DNA of 64,000 nucleotides, taken from NCBI GenBank assembly GCA_016703335.1, contig JADJCG010000009.1:62001-126000 (forward strand), written 5' to 3'. Below, one piece after another: positions 16,814 through 26,986 of this stretch. The notes beneath the pieces are model-generated. The model worked only from the letters and a program-made list of their open reading frames with translations. It made no database searches and was not told the DNA's origin. Every line of letters starts with the position of its first letter. Position 1 is the stretch's first letter. Origin of the DNA: Caulobacteraceae bacterium (GTDB lineage Bacteria; Pseudomonadota; Alphaproteobacteria; Caulobacterales; Aquidulcibacteraceae). Position numbers and translations under genes: made by a program.

Positions 16814-17323
16814 ATGATGCAGGCTGGGCGCACACTTCTTAAGGGCGCGATTTTCATGGTCGCGGCCGTGGCGCTGGCCAGCTGCTCGATGTTCAAGGGC
16901 GACGACAGCGGCGCTTCGCGCGCTGACGACAACGCCGGTCGCGGCGGTGGCATTGGTCTCTTCGGCGGTGGCGGCGGCGGTGGTCGCGGCGACAGCGAAG
17001 AAGGTATCGGCGTCAACGCGTATCTGTGGCGCGCTTCGCTCGACACGCTGAACTTCATGCCGCTCGCTTCGGCTGATCCGTTCGGCGGCGTCATCATCAC
17101 CGATTGGTATTCGGCGCCAACGACGCCGAACGAGCGCTTCAAGGCTTCGGTCTACATCCTCGACACGCGCCTTCGCGCCGACGCGTTGAACGTCTCGATC
17201 TTCCGTCAGACGAACACCAACGGCACGTGGTCAGACGCGTCAGTCGATCCGGACACGGAAGTCCAGATCGAGAACGCGATCCTGCAGCGCGCGCGCGAAC
17301 TGCGCCTTAGCAACGTCCGCTAA
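16814..17323 (+). CDS. DUF3576 lipoprotein
   Basis: 169-residue lipoprotein. Signal peptide with lipobox LASC (Cys at about 23), a Gly/Asp-rich linker (about 35-60), then the conserved DUF3576 domain (GVNAYLWRASLDTLNFMPL, DPFGGVIITDWY, NERFKASVYIL, QIENAILQRARELRL). In alphaproteobacteria this gene commonly precedes leuS, as here. Function is unknown; an envelope or LPS-assembly link is suggested only by the lptE neighbour. GGAGGAA precedes the ATG pair at 16814/16817. Confidence 0.85.
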   Translation: MMQAGRTLLKGAIFMVAAVALASCSMFKGDDSGASRADDNAGRGGGIGLFGGGGGGGRGDSEEGIGVNAYLWRASLDTLNFMPLASADPFGGVIITDWYSAPTTPNERFKASVYILDTRLRADALNVSIFRQTNTNGTWSDASVDPDTEVQIENAILQRARELRLSNVR

Positions 17324-17376
17324 GGCACAACGCGCCTTTGCAGCACGAAAACGCTCCACGCATGGGGCGTGAGAGC

Positions 17377-19823
17377 ATGTCGTCCAGGTACAATCATCGT
17401 GAAGTCGAGCCGAAGTGGCGCGCCAAGTGGGACGCAGCCGGGGTCGATCGCGCGCTTACGCCGGACGAGGCTAGGGACAGGAAGAAAGCCTATGTGCTTG
17501 AGATGTTTCCCTATCCGTCGGGACGCATCCACGTAGGCCACTCGCGCAATTACACGATGGGCGATGTGATCGCGCGCTTCCGGCGCTCGAACGGTTACAA
17601 CGTGCTGCACCCGATGGGTTGGGACGCGTTCGGCTTGCCGGCCGAAAACGCCGCGATGGAACGCGGCATCCATCCGAAGGGCTGGACCTACGACAACATC
17701 GCCGCGATGCGCGAGCAGCTGAAGTTGCTGGGGCTCGCGATCGATTGGTCGCGGGAGATCGCGACGTGCGATGTCGAATACTACAAGCACCAGCAGGCGA
17801 TGTTCTTGGCATTCTGGAAGAATGGCCTCGTCTATCGCAAGAAGCAAAAGGTGAATTGGGACCCGGTGGACAACACCGTGCTCGCCAACGAGCAGGTGGT
17901 GGATGGCAAGGGTTGGCGCTCGGGCGCCACGGTAGAAACGCGTGAACTCGAACAATGGATGTTCAAGGTCACAGCGTACGCGGAAGATCTGCTGGCCGCG
18001 ATTGGCGGCTTGGATAAGTGGCCGGACAAAGTGCGGCTGATGCAGTCGAACTGGATCGGCAAAAGCCAGGGCGCGAAGATCTGGTGGGACATCGCGGAAG
18101 CGCCGAGCTTCCTGCCGCCCTCGCCTGCCGGCGAGCCCAATCACGCGCGGGATCCGATTGAAGTTTACACGACGCGGCCCGACACGCTGTTCGGCGCAAG
18201 CTTCCTGGCGCTGGCGCCGGATCATCCGCTGACGAAGGCGATCGCGATCGAGAACGCCGGACGTCGCGGAATTCATCACACGCGCGCAGCGCTCGGCACC
18301 AGCGAAGCGGATATCGAGAAGGCCGAAAAATAAGGCGTCGATCTTGGCGTGCGCGTGAAACACCCGTTCGATCCGAGCTGGGAATTGCCGGTTTGGGCGG
18401 CAAATTTCGTGCTTTCGACGTATGGCACGGGCGCGATCTTTGGTTCGCCCGCCGGCGACCAGCGCGATTTGGACTTCGCGAACAAGTACAAGCTGCCATT
18501 CAAGCCGGTCGTGTTGCCGCCAGGCGAAGATGCGGCGACCTACGCTGTCGGCAAAGACGCGTTCACCGACGACGGCGTCATCTATAATTCGAAATTCCTC
18601 GATGGCCTCAGCACGCGCGAAGGCATTACGCGCGCGATCGAATCCGCTGGCCCGCCACCCGACGTGGAAGCACGTGAAATGTCCGAGCTGCGGCGGCGAG
18701 GCGCAGCGCGAGACCGACACGCTCGATACGTTCGTGGATTCGAGCTGGTATTTCGCGCGCTTCACCGACCCGAAGAACGCCGATGCACCGTTCGATAAGA
18801 ACCTGGCGAGCTATTGGTTGCCGGTGGATCAGTATGTCGGCGGCATCGAGCACGCGGTTCTGCACCTGCTCTATTCGCGCTTCTTCACCCGCGCGATGCG
18901 CGATTGCGGCTTCCTCGACGGCGTGACCGACGGCGAGCCGTTCGCCTCGCTTTTCACGCAAGGCATGGTGGTTCACGAGACGTACAAGTCGGCGGCGGGC
19001 ACATGGCTGCTGCCTGAAGACACCGATCTCAAGGACGGCAAGCGCGTCGAGCTAAAAACAGGCGCGGCGGTTCATGACGGGCGACATCGAGAAGATGTCG
19101 AAGTCCAAGAAGAACGTTGTCGATCTCGACGCGTTCGTCACCGATTTCGGCGCGGACGTCGCGCGCTGGTTCGTGCTGTCGGACTCGCCGCCGGAGCGCG
19201 ATGTTGAGTGGACGGCTTCGGGCGTCAAAGGCGCGTGGGCTTACGTGCAACGCGTTTGGACGCAAACCTCGGCGCACGGCAAGCCCGCGCCGAAGGCAGG
19301 CGACACTGCGCCATCGTCGGCGAACGAAGGCGAAGCACTGGCGCTGCGCCAGCTTGCGCACCGGGCCATTCAAAGCGTCACCGATGACATCGAAAATTTC
19401 CGTTTCAATGTCGCGGTCGCGCGCTGCTACGAACTGGTCAACGCCATCGCCAAGCTGAAGGGCGACGGCGAGGGCGAGGTGTTCGCGCGCGGGGAAGCGC
19501 TGCGGATTCTTGCTCAGTTGATCTCCCCTTTCATGCCGCACTTGGCGGAAGAGTGCTGGGAGACGTTGGGGGGCGAAGGGTTCGTCGCCACTGCGCCTTG
19601 GCCGGTCGCGGACCCTGCTCTGGCGGCGCGCACGACAGTTACGCTGCCGATTCAGGTGAACGGCAAGAAACGTGCGGAAATCGAAGCGCCTAAAGGCGCT
19701 CCGGAAGCCGATTTACGTGAGTTGGCGCTGCAACATGCGGCGGTGAAGCCGTTCCTTGAGGGTGTTACCATCCGCAAGGTCATTGTCGTTCCTGATAGGA
19801 TCGTGAATATCGTCGCCAACTGA
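17377..19823 (+). pseudogene. leuS: Leucyl-tRNA synthetase, multiply disrupted
   Basis: Class I aminoacyl-tRNA synthetase. It charges tRNA-Leu and is normally essential. The HIGH-type motif (RIHVGHSRNYT) and KMSKSKKN are intact. Defects: a compensated frame slip near 18255-18295; an in-frame TAA at 18331-18333; a junction near 18645 where the sequence jumps from GITRAIE of the editing domain straight to NPLARHPTWKHV in another frame, omitting the DWxxSRQRYWG catalytic segment (roughly 60 residues); and another frameshift near 19065. The C-terminal anticodon-binding part is intact to 19823. Genes before (DUF3576) and after (lptE, holA) are in the usual order. Assembly or sequencing damage is the simplest reading, because a cell needs one working copy. 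Confidence 0.85.
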
Positions 19824-19842
19824 GCGGCGGGAGAAACCCCTG

Positions 19843-20324
19843 ATGCGCGTATTGATTGCCAGCCTTACGCTTCTCGTGGCGGCCTGTGGCTTCCAGCCGA
19901 TGTACGCCCCTCCGGGTGGCGGCAACGCGATTGGGCCGGTGCAGATCGCGGAGATCGACGGCAAGGCCGGGCATGTGTTGCGCACGGAGCTGAACCGTAT
20001 TCTCGCTGTCGAGAATGACGGCTCGCCGCCAATGCATCTGCAAGTGACGCTTACCGAACAAGTGACGCCGCTCGGCCTGCGCCGCGACGAATCGGCGACG
20101 CGTGCAGAGCTGCGGCTTACGGCGAACTACATTCTGACGCCGGTACAGGCGAATGGCCGCGTGATGCGCGGCTCGGTGTTCACGGTGGTGAACTACGACA
20201 TCCCGACCCGGCGTTCGGCGAAATCGCGGCGCAAGATGACGCGCGCGAGCGCGCTGCCGAGACGATGGCGCAACGCTTCCGCGCCGAGCTGGCGCTGCGC
20301 ATCGCGCAAGCGCGCCAAGGCTAA
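19843..20324 (+). CDS. lptE: LptE-like LPS-assembly lipoprotein, one frameshift
   Basis: Outer-membrane lipoprotein that plugs the LptD barrel in LPS export. The signal peptide ends with lipobox VAAC (MRVLIASLTLLVAACGFQPMY, typical of the family). The fold continues through LRTELNRIL, VTLTEQVTPLG, ELRLTANYILT and VFTVVNYDIP. Near 20210 the frame must shift by one missing base (ACCCGG, probably ACCCCGG) to give the proper C terminus FGEIAAQDDARERAAETMAQ, ending RIAQARQG at TAA 20322-20324. The uncorrected frame runs on to 20670 through holA and is spurious. It is preceded by leuS and followed 3 nt later by holA, as in related genomes. Confidence 0.82.
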
Positions 20325-20327
20325 GAC

Positions 20328-21356
20328 GTGGCGCAAATCAAAGGCGCCTCCATTCGGCGCTTCCTCGACAAGCCGGACAAAGCTGTCCGGGCCATCCTAC
20401 TGTACGGTCCGAACGAGAGCTTCACGCACGAAGCGGCGCAAAAGCTGGCCGCGTGGGCGCTTGGCAAATCGGACGATCCCTACGCGATCACCAAGCTCGG
20501 CGAAGATGAGATCAAGCGCGACGTCGCTAAGCTTGGCGATGCACTGGCGGCGCAATCACTGCTCGGCGGGCCGACGATTGTATGGGCGCGGATCAGTGGC
20601 AAAGGCGCGGATGAGTCCATTCTCGAAGCGCTGGCGTCAATCGAGCGCGGCGAACCCAATGGCTACCTGATCGTCGAAGCTGGCGATTTGGGCGGGTCGG
20701 CCGAGCTGGTGAAGAAGTTCGGCGCGGCGACGCATGCTTCTGTGATTGCGTTCTACGAAGAGACGGATGCGGAACGTGCGGTCTATGCGAAGGCGCTCGC
20801 AAAGGAATTGAGCATCACTTTCGACCGTGATGCCGAGGACTATTTCGTCGCTACCCTGCCCAACGATCGCGGGTTAGCGCGGCAGGAAATCGAGAAGCTG
20901 GCGCTCTATGTGCACAATCTTGGGCGCAACGTCAGCGTCGAAGACCTTGAGGCGCTGATGGCGGGGGAGGCCGAAAGCGCGCTCGATGCGGCAAGCTTGG
21001 CGGCGGCGCAAGGCAAAGCGGCGCAAGCGGTGGAGTCGCTGGCGCGGATCGATGCGCTCTCGGGTGTTTCAGCGCTGCGGGCCTTGCTGAGGCGGCTGCA
21101 TCAGCTGCGAGAGGCGCGAAACTTGATCGATGGCGGCATGAGTTCTGACGAAGCCATCGGCAAACTACGCCCGCCAGTGTTTTGGAAAGAGCGCGACGCC
21201 GTCGCGGCCCAGGCGCGGCTGTGGACCTCCAGGAAGCTCAACGCCGCTTACGACGTACTTTGGACGGCCGAAATGCGGAGCAAGACGGCCGGCGCGCCCC
21301 AAGAGCTGATCGCGGCAGACGCTTACCGCGGCGTGGCGAAGATCGTCGGCAACTGA
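20328..21356 (+). CDS. holA: DNA polymerase III delta subunit
   Basis: 342-residue clamp-loader delta subunit, which opens the beta sliding clamp. Features: an N-terminal nucleotide-binding-like domain (ILLYGPNESFTHEAAQKLA at about 23-42), the interaction region LLGGPTIVWARI (about 79-90), a middle helical lid (ATLPNDRGLARQEIEKL) and a C-terminal collar domain ending in AYRGVAKIVGN. The GTG start at 20328 follows 3 nt after the corrected lptE stop codon. Length is normal. Confidence 0.9.
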   Translation: MAQIKGASIRRFLDKPDKAVRAILLYGPNESFTHEAAQKLAAWALGKSDDPYAITKLGEDEIKRDVAKLGDALAAQSLLGGPTIVWARISGKGADESILEALASIERGEPNGYLIVEAGDLGGSAELVKKFGAATHASVIAFYEETDAERAVYAKALAKELSITFDRDAEDYFVATLPNDRGLARQEIEKLALYVHNLGRNVSVEDLEALMAGEAESALDAASLAAAQGKAAQAVESLARIDALSGVSALRALLRRLHQLREARNLIDGGMSSDEAIGKLRPPVFWKERDAVAAQARLWTSRKLNAAYDVLWTAEMRSKTAGAPQELIAADAYRGVAKIVGN

Positions 21357-21406
21357 GTTGCGCAAGCGCCCCGCCCCGCTAGGATTCTAGCGCGGAGGGG
21401 TGGGTC

Positions 21407-23085
21407 ATGAATCTCAATCGAAGGCTGATGCTGGGCGCCGGCGCGGCGGCGATTGCTGTCGGCGGCGCGGCTGAGGCGGCGACGCGGAGCAGCGGCGGTG
21501 GTCGAGCACACCGCACTGCCCTTTCGGCGCTCTCGCGTTATGCGGACCAGCATGTGCGCGATTGGGGTCTGCCCGGGATGACGATCTGCGTCGTCGATCG
21601 CGACGGTTATGCGGGGTTCATCACGACCGGGTACGCGGACGTGGGGCGGCGCACGCCGATCGGACCGGACCATCTTTTTCAGATCGGGTCGATCAGCAAA
21701 GTGTTCACGGCGCTGACGCTTTATTCGCTGAACCAAGAAGGCAAGCTTTCGCCGAATGCGCGGCTGCGGCAGGTGCTGTCGAATGTCGCCGTCGCCAACG
21801 CTGAAGCCGTGACGCTGCAGCATATGCTCAATCACACGTCCGGCTTGCCAGGTAACGCGCCAGCCACGCCCGACGGCGGATTGTGGAGCGGGTTCACGCC
21901 GGGCGAACACTGGCACTACAGCAACACAGGCTACGAACTGCTTTCGCGCGCAATCGCGCAGGCGGATGGGAAACTGTTTCACGAGTCCGTCGAAGCGCGC
22001 GTAATGGCGCCGCTTGGCATGACTCACTCACACGCCGCGATCCGCAGCGGCGATCGTGATCGTTTCGCACAAGGCTATGAGACGCTCTACGCGGATCGCC
22101 CCGCGCTCCGGCCGGGACCGATCGCGCCCGCGCCTTGGGTGAATGTCGAAAGCGGCGCGGGCTGCATTGCGGCGACGTCCGGCGATATGGCCCTCTTCCT
22201 CCGCTACTTGATCGAACTGGCGCAAGGGCGCGGCGGGCCGGTGCTCTCTGATGCGAGCGCGGCGCAGTTTATGGCCAATCCGGCGGCGGCGCCTGAGTGG
22301 TCCGAGACGGCGAAGTACGGCAACGGACTTGCGCGGCTCTCGATCGAAGAGCGCGATTACTTGCACCACACTGGTGGGATGGTTTCGTTCTCTTCATCGA
22401 TGCATGTCGATGTTGAAGCGGGCATTGCGGCTTATGCATCGAGCAATATCGGCGTCAGTCTCAATTATCGGCCGCGCGATGTCTCGCTGTATGCCTGCCG
22501 GCTGTTCAGGTCGGCTCGCGACGGCGCCGCTGCACCAGATCCCGCGCCAACGCGAACGACGGTGAATGATCCCGCCAAGTTCGTTGGCGTTTACACGGCA
22601 GCTTCGGGCGACACGTTTGAGATCCAGGCTGAAGGCAGCAACCAGATCGCCATGCACAACAACAGTGCATCGAGCCGGATGCAAAGTTTGGCGGGGCCAT
22701 TCTTCGCATGCTCCGACGCGCGGTTCGTAACGACGGGCTTGCTGTTCGAAGCTGAAGGCGAGGACGTCGCGCGCGCTTGGGCCGATGGAGTTGAGTTCGT
22801 TCGCGGACCGGTGCGCACGTACCAGAACCGCCGCCGGCGGAGCTTCAACGACTTGCGGGCATCTACGACAGCGACGATCGCTGGTCGGGTCCGGTTTGGG
22901 TGATCGCGCGCTCGGGCAAGCTTTGGCTGAACAACGCCGATCCGCTGTTCCGGCTTCCAGATGGATCGTGGCGCCCAGGCACAGACGAATGGATTCCCGA
23001 GCGCATCCGCTTCGACGGCTACGTGAACGGGCGCCCTACCCGCCTGCTCGTATCGGGTGCGCCGTTCGTGCGGCGGTTTAGCTAG
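21407..23085 (+). CDS. Beta-lactamase-family serine hydrolase, one frameshift near the C terminus
   Basis: Penicillin-binding-protein/class C beta-lactamase fold. N-terminal signal with RR (NRRLMLGAGAAAIAVGG). Catalytic SxxK is SISK in GSISKVFTAL (about residues 102-111), the Tyr motif is YSN in HYSNTGYELL, and HHTGG corresponds to the KTG-box position. A C-terminal lipocalin-like domain follows (PAKFVGVYTA). Near 22815 one base is missing: the printed frame degenerates into Arg-rich sequence and ends at 22903. The -1 frame reads PEPPPAELQRLAGIYDSDD and continues to 23085. Esterase, D-aminopeptidase or carboxypeptidase activity is possible; the substrate is not evident. The ATG at 21407 has GCGGAGGGG upstream. 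Confidence 0.8.
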
Positions 23086-24374
23086 CGGCCGATTTCGGTA
23101 TCGCCTTGGTCTTCGAGCGGCGGCGGCTTAGTGGCCGGTGGCGGGACATCCGTTTGCTCGGGGCCTAATTCTTTTTCCCACTTGGCGACGACGGCTGTCG
23201 CGACCGAGTTGCCGACGACGTTGGTGGCGCTGCGGCCCATGTCGAGGAAGTGGTCGACGCCGAGGATGAGAAGCAAGCCTGCTTCCGGCATGCCAAATTG
23301 CGTGAGCGTCGCGGCGATCACGACGAGCGAGGCGCGCGGCACGCCGGCCATGCCCTTCGAGGTCACCATCAGCAGCAGCAGCATGGTTACCTGCTGCGCC
23401 CAAGTGAGATCGATGCCGTAGACTTGCGCGATGAAGAGCACCGCGAAGGTGCAATACATCATCGAGCCGTCGAGGTTGAAAGAGTAGCCGAGCGGCAGGA
23501 CGAAGCCGGCGATGCGTTTGGAGACGCCGAATTTTTGCAGCGCTTCAAAGGTGCGCGGGTATGCCGCTTCGGAGCTGGCCGTTGAGAACGCGAGCACGAT
23601 CGGGTCGCGGATGAGGCCGAGCATGCGAAGTATGCGCGGACCGACGATGAGAAGGCCGGCGACAATCAGCAGCGCCCAGAGGATGACGAGGCCGAGATAG
23701 AAGCCGCCAATGAACTTGCCGTAGGTGACAAGAATATCGAGGCCGTTCTCGGTGACGGTGGCGGCGATGGCGGCGAACACTGCGAGTGGCGCAAAGTTCA
23801 TGACATAGCCGGTCACGCGCAGCATCACGTGTGAAACCCGTTCGGCAAGGTCGACGACCGGCTTAGCTTGTTCGCCGAGCGCCGCGAGTGCGACGCCGAA
23901 GAAGAGCGAGAACACCACGATCTGGAGGATCGAGTTCGTCGCCATGGCGTCGAAGATCGAGGTCGGGACGAGGTGGGTGACGAAGTCGCGGAGGTTTAGC
24001 GCGGAGGCCTGCGGGGCGTTGCCCTCCTCCGGGATCGGCAGTTGCAGGCCGATGCCAGGCTGGAGGATGTGAACGATGATGAGGCCGAGAACGAGCGAGA
24101 AGATCGACGCGGTGATGAACCAGAGCAACGTGCGCACGCCAACGCGACCGAGCGAACCGGTGTCGCCCATGTGCGCGATGCCGACGGCAAGCGTCGAGAA
24201 CACGAGCGGCGCGATGATCATCTTGATCAGGCGCAGGAAGACATCGGTGATCAGTTTGAAGTTGGCGGCAAGTTCCGGCCACGCTTCGGACGGCTGATTG
24301 TGATGGAGATAATAGCCGACGGCGACGCCTAGGATGAGGCCGACGAGAACGAAGAGCGTAAGGTAACGTTGCAT
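23082..24374 (-). CDS. Dicarboxylate/amino-acid:cation symporter (DAACS family)
   Basis: Secondary transporter of the GltP/DctA type, about 430 residues with 8 membrane helices and two re-entrant loops. Landmarks: LRLIKMIIAPLVFSTLAVGIA (helix 2/3), the first re-entrant loop AFSTASSEAAYP (Ser-rich HP1), YSFNLDGSMMY (NLDG motif of TM7), and DHFLDMGRSATNVVGN (TM8 substrate- and cation-binding Asp/Arg/Asn). The Arg in TM8 is typical of acidic-substrate carriers, so C4-dicarboxylate or glutamate/aspartate is likely. The Pro-rich C-terminal tail (about 30 residues) is variable. ATG 24374 is preferred; a GTG at 24401 is an alternative. The stop overlaps that of the convergent serine hydrolase through a shared CTAG. 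Confidence 0.9.
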   Translation of the reverse strand: MQRYLTLFVLVGLILGVAVGYYLHHNQPSEAWPELAANFKLITDVFLRLIKMIIAPLVFSTLAVGIAHMGDTGSLGRVGVRTLLWFITASIFSLVLGLIIVHILQPGIGLQLPIPEEGNAPQASALNLRDFVTHLVPTSIFDAMATNSILQIVVFSLFFGVALAALGEQAKPVVDLAERVSHVMLRVTGYVMNFAPLAVFAAIAATVTENGLDILVTYGKFIGGFYLGLVILWALLIVAGLLIVGPRILRMLGLIRDPIVLAFSTASSEAAYPRTFEALQKFGVSKRIAGFVLPLGYSFNLDGSMMYCTFAVLFIAQVYGIDLTWAQQVTMLLLLMVTSKGMAGVPRASLVVIAATLTQFGMPEAGLLLILGVDHFLDMGRSATNVVGNSVATAVVAKWEKELGPEQTDVPPPATKPPPLEDQGDTEIGR

Positions 24375-24482
24375 GCCTGACCGCTTAGCGGGGTAGTTCA
24401 CGTATCGGAAGCCAAAATCGTGTCGAGCGCGAGCGGGCGGATTGCGAGCGCTACATGTTGCGCTGCGAAGCGATGACGCGCG

Positions 24483-25631
24483 CTATGTGAGTGCGCGCTT
24501 GGCGCGAATGAGCGCTTCGGCGCCGCGATCGAGAGTCTCGTCGCGCTTGGCGAAGCAGAGGCGGACGAGCGCCGGTGCGCCTGGGTTTGCGTAGAAGGCT
24601 GAGAACGGAATAGTCGCGACGCCGTGGTCGATGACGGCGCGGGCGAAGGCGTCGTCGCTCATATCGATGCCGGAGGCGGCGAGATCGATGCTCAGGAAGT
24701 AGGCGCCGCGCGCGGGTAGGGTGACAAACCCCTCCCCTTCGAGCGCGGATTTCAGCCGGTCGCGCGAGCGTTGGAACGCGGCGCGCATGCCGGTGAAGTA
24801 GGTGGCCGGTTTGCTCAGACCGTAGGTGACGCCCCGCTGGAGGTTTGGCGGCGTGACGAAGGTTAGGAATTGATGGGCTTTGGCGAAGAGCTCGGTGAGT
24901 TCTGGCGCGCCGCAGGCAAAGCCGACTTTCCAGCCGGTGAGCGAGAACATCTTGCCAGCGGAGCCGATCTTTAGCGTGCGATCGCGGAGGATGTTGAGCA
25001 TTGAGACGTGTTCGGCATCGTCGAAGAGCAGGTGCTCCCAGACTTCATCGCTGACGCAGACGGCGTCGTGCTTGCGGCAGAGATCGGCGACCAGTTCGAG
25101 TTCGGCGCGGCTCATGACGCTAGCGCTGGGATTAAGCGGCGTGTTGATGATGACAACACGGGATTTGTCGGAAAAGGCCGCGGCGACCGTTTCACGTTCG
25201 AAACGCCAGTGCGGCGGCTCCAACCGCACGATGCGCGGAACGCCGCCTGCCCTTTTCACCATTGGCAAATACGCGTCGTAGAGCGGCTCGAAAAGAACGA
25301 CTTCGTCGCCGGGTTCGATGAAGGCGAGCAGCGCGGCGGCGATGGCTTCGGTCGCGCCGCTGGTGACGGTGACTTCGCTGGCCCAATCGAGATCGAGGGC
25401 GTGGTGGGCGTTGTAGTGCGCGGCGACGGCTTGGCGGAGTTCGGGAAGGCCGCGCATTGAAGGGTATTGGTTCGGGCCTTCGAGGGTGGCGCGAGCGGCG
25501 GCTTCGAGAATGTCGCGGGGGCCGTCGTCTTCGGGGAAGCCCTGCCCCAGGTTCACCGCGCCCTTCTCGGCAGCGAGGCGCGACATGGTTTCGAACACCG
25601 TCGTGCCAAGCGAGGCATAGAGGCTGTTCAT
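24483..25631 (-). CDS. PLP-dependent aminotransferase, class I/II
   Basis: 382-residue fold-type I aminotransferase. Motifs: NLGQGFPEDDGP, YPSMRGLPELRQAVA (substrate/PLP), TSGATEAIAAAL, YDAY, NTPLNPSAS (Asn binding PLP), CVSDEVWEHL (Asp), and KIGSAGKMFSLTGWKVGF, in which the first Lys of GKMFSLTGWK forms the internal aldimine, then RLCFAKRDE with the carboxylate-binding Arg. It is closest in pattern to kynurenine/methionine-oxoglutarate aminotransferases (YbdL/KAT type). Start at ATG 25631 (MNSLYASLGTTVFETM). Confidence 0.87.
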   Translation of the reverse strand: MNSLYASLGTTVFETMSRLAAEKGAVNLGQGFPEDDGPRDILEAAARATLEGPNQYPSMRGLPELRQAVAAHYNAHHALDLDWASEVTVTSGATEAIAAALLAFIEPGDEVVLFEPLYDAYLPMVKRAGGVPRIVRLEPPHWRFERETVAAAFSDKSRVVIINTPLNPSASVMSRAELELVADLCRKHDAVCVSDEVWEHLLFDDAEHVSMLNILRDRTLKIGSAGKMFSLTGWKVGFACGAPELTELFAKAHQFLTFVTPPNLQRGVTYGLSKPATYFTGMRAAFQRSRDRLKSALEGEGFVTLPARGAYFLSIDLAASGIDMSDDAFARAVIDHGVATIPFSAFYANPGAPALVRLCFAKRDETLDRGAEALIRAKRALT

Positions 25632-25705
25632 CGCTTTTTCTCCGGCGGCGGCGGCGGTTTGCATCCAAAGCGGGCGGGGTGCGTCCTCCCATGCGGAGGA
25701 CTTGG

Positions 25706-26797
25706 ATGAAACATCTTATTCTGGCGGCGGCAGCAATGCTGGCCGCGGCCGCGCCCGCGGCGGCGCAAAACCGGCCGTTTGATCCGCGCGACTATCAGGG
25801 GCGGCATGTTGGCGAAGCGACGCAGATCCTGGTGATTGGCACGCCGCACTTGAGCGGAACGCCGGACAATTTTGATCCGGCGGTACTGGAGCCGCTGTTG
25901 GCGCGACTGCAGGCGTTTCATCCGGACGCGATTGCGATCGAAGCGCTGCCCGGGCGACAAATCGATCAGATGTGGACTTGGCGCGAAAGCTATCCGGGCG
26001 CGGCGCAATCATACGGCGGGCGCTCGATGGCGCTTTCTGGAATCTCGCGTGGACTGCTTGGCATGGACATGCCGCAGGCCGACGCAGAAATCCGCCGCGT
26101 GCTAGCCGATTGGCCGGCGTCGCCGACGCCGGTGCAGCGGCGTCGACTCGCAGCGTTGTTCGCAGCGGCGGGTGATCCCTCTTCCGCAATCGTGCAGTGG
26201 TGGCGGCTTGAAGAGAGTGAGCGCGTTGCAGACGACAACGTTTCGCGGCTGCTTGCCGAACAGCTCAACACGTACTTAACGCCCGCGCGCCGCAATGAAA
26301 ATGAGCTGATTGCGGCGCGGCTTGCGGTGCGACTCGGACAAGAGCGTGTCTACGCGATGGACGATCAATCTGACGATGTGCCTCCCGGCTTTGAGGAAGA
26401 CATCACTGCGTTCACGCAAGAGCCTTGGATGGCACAGCTCCTGGAAGACCCGGCGTTCAAGCCATTGATCGAAGCCGGACAGCACCTGGCGACACCGGAG
26501 GAAACGCTCACGACCTATCGGTTCATCAATAGCTGGCGGACGGGACGCACAGACGCGAACGGCCAGTGGCTCAACATGATCAACCGCGCCAGCCCGAATG
26601 ACGTCGGTCGCGCTCGCGTTGCAGCATGGGAAACACGGAACCTCCGCATGGCGGCGAACATTCGGGAAGTGTCCGCGAGACATCCGGGCGGGCGCATCCT
26701 CGTGATTGTCGGATCGGCCCATAAGCCTTGGTTTGACGCGTATTTATCGATGATGAGCGACGTCGAGGTCGTCGATGCCGCGCGTGTATTGCGTTAG
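25706..26797 (+). CDS. DUF5694 (TraB/ChaN-like) secreted protein
   Basis: 363-residue exported protein. Signal peptide MKHLILAAAAMLAAAAPAAAQ. The mature part has ATQILVIGTPHLSGTPDNFDP, which is the GTxH motif shared by TraB/ChaN-like proteins. It also has AIAIEALPG with a conserved Glu, and a C-terminal ILVIVGSAHKPWFDAYLS with the GSAH motif. These paired H/E motifs suggest metal binding, possibly a peptidase-like role, but no activity is established. The ATG at 25706 has GCGGAGGA immediately upstream. It is divergent from the aminotransferase. Confidence 0.75.
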   Translation: MKHLILAAAAMLAAAAPAAAQNRPFDPRDYQGRHVGEATQILVIGTPHLSGTPDNFDPAVLEPLLARLQAFHPDAIAIEALPGRQIDQMWTWRESYPGAAQSYGGRSMALSGISRGLLGMDMPQADAEIRRVLADWPASPTPVQRRRLAALFAAAGDPSSAIVQWWRLEESERVADDNVSRLLAEQLNTYLTPARRNENELIAARLAVRLGQERVYAMDDQSDDVPPGFEEDITAFTQEPWMAQLLEDPAFKPLIEAGQHLATPEETLTTYRFINSWRTGRTDANGQWLNMINRASPNDVGRARVAAWETRNLRMAANIREVSARHPGGRILVIVGSAHKPWFDAYLSMMSDVEVVDAARVLR

Positions 26798-26986
26798 CGC
26801 TAGGCCTTATGGTGTGCGTGGCAGATGGCACACTGTGAGCATCGAATCGTCCGGGGCCGGACAATTCCGCTTCTCCGCCGCGTCTCAGATTGTATAGATG
26901 CCCGCGGTGCCGGGGGGCACTTCACTTGGCCTCGCTAAGTGCGAACGGCTCTTCCAGCGATGGAAGAGCCGTTTTCGTTTGTAGCG
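26798..26986 (+). other. 189-nt hairpin-rich region between DUF5694 and parB
   Basis: No reading frame. Several short hairpins are possible on the plus strand: GTGTG/CACAC, GTGCC/GGCAC and CACTT/AAGTG (26920-26942). A strong terminator follows. It could be a long 3' UTR or a separate small RNA. A weak -10-like TATAGA lies at about 26893 without a good -35. Confidence 0.4.
26944..26979 (+). terminator. Strong intrinsic terminator facing parB
   Basis: CGGCTCTTCCA (26946-26956) pairs perfectly with TGGAAGAGCCG (26961-26971) around GCGA, extended by AA/TT, then TTTTCGTTT. The T-tract is on the plus strand only, so it stops plus-strand transcripts before they enter the 3' end of parB. Confidence 0.85.

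Noticed and set aside
18668..18681. CACGTGAAA in leuS as another parS site
   Set aside because: Only about 10 of 14 positions fit the palindrome, and it is far from the cluster.
17320..18765. 481-residue open frame antisense to leuS
   Set aside because: Arg/His-rich composition, no start context and no domain. It is a GC-rich shadow of the leuS sense frame, which carries clear HVGH and KMSKS motifs.
25189..25204. GTTTCACGTTCGAAAC inverted repeat in the aminotransferase gene
   Set aside because: The half-sites are separated by two extra bases compared with parS, so ParB spacing would be wrong.
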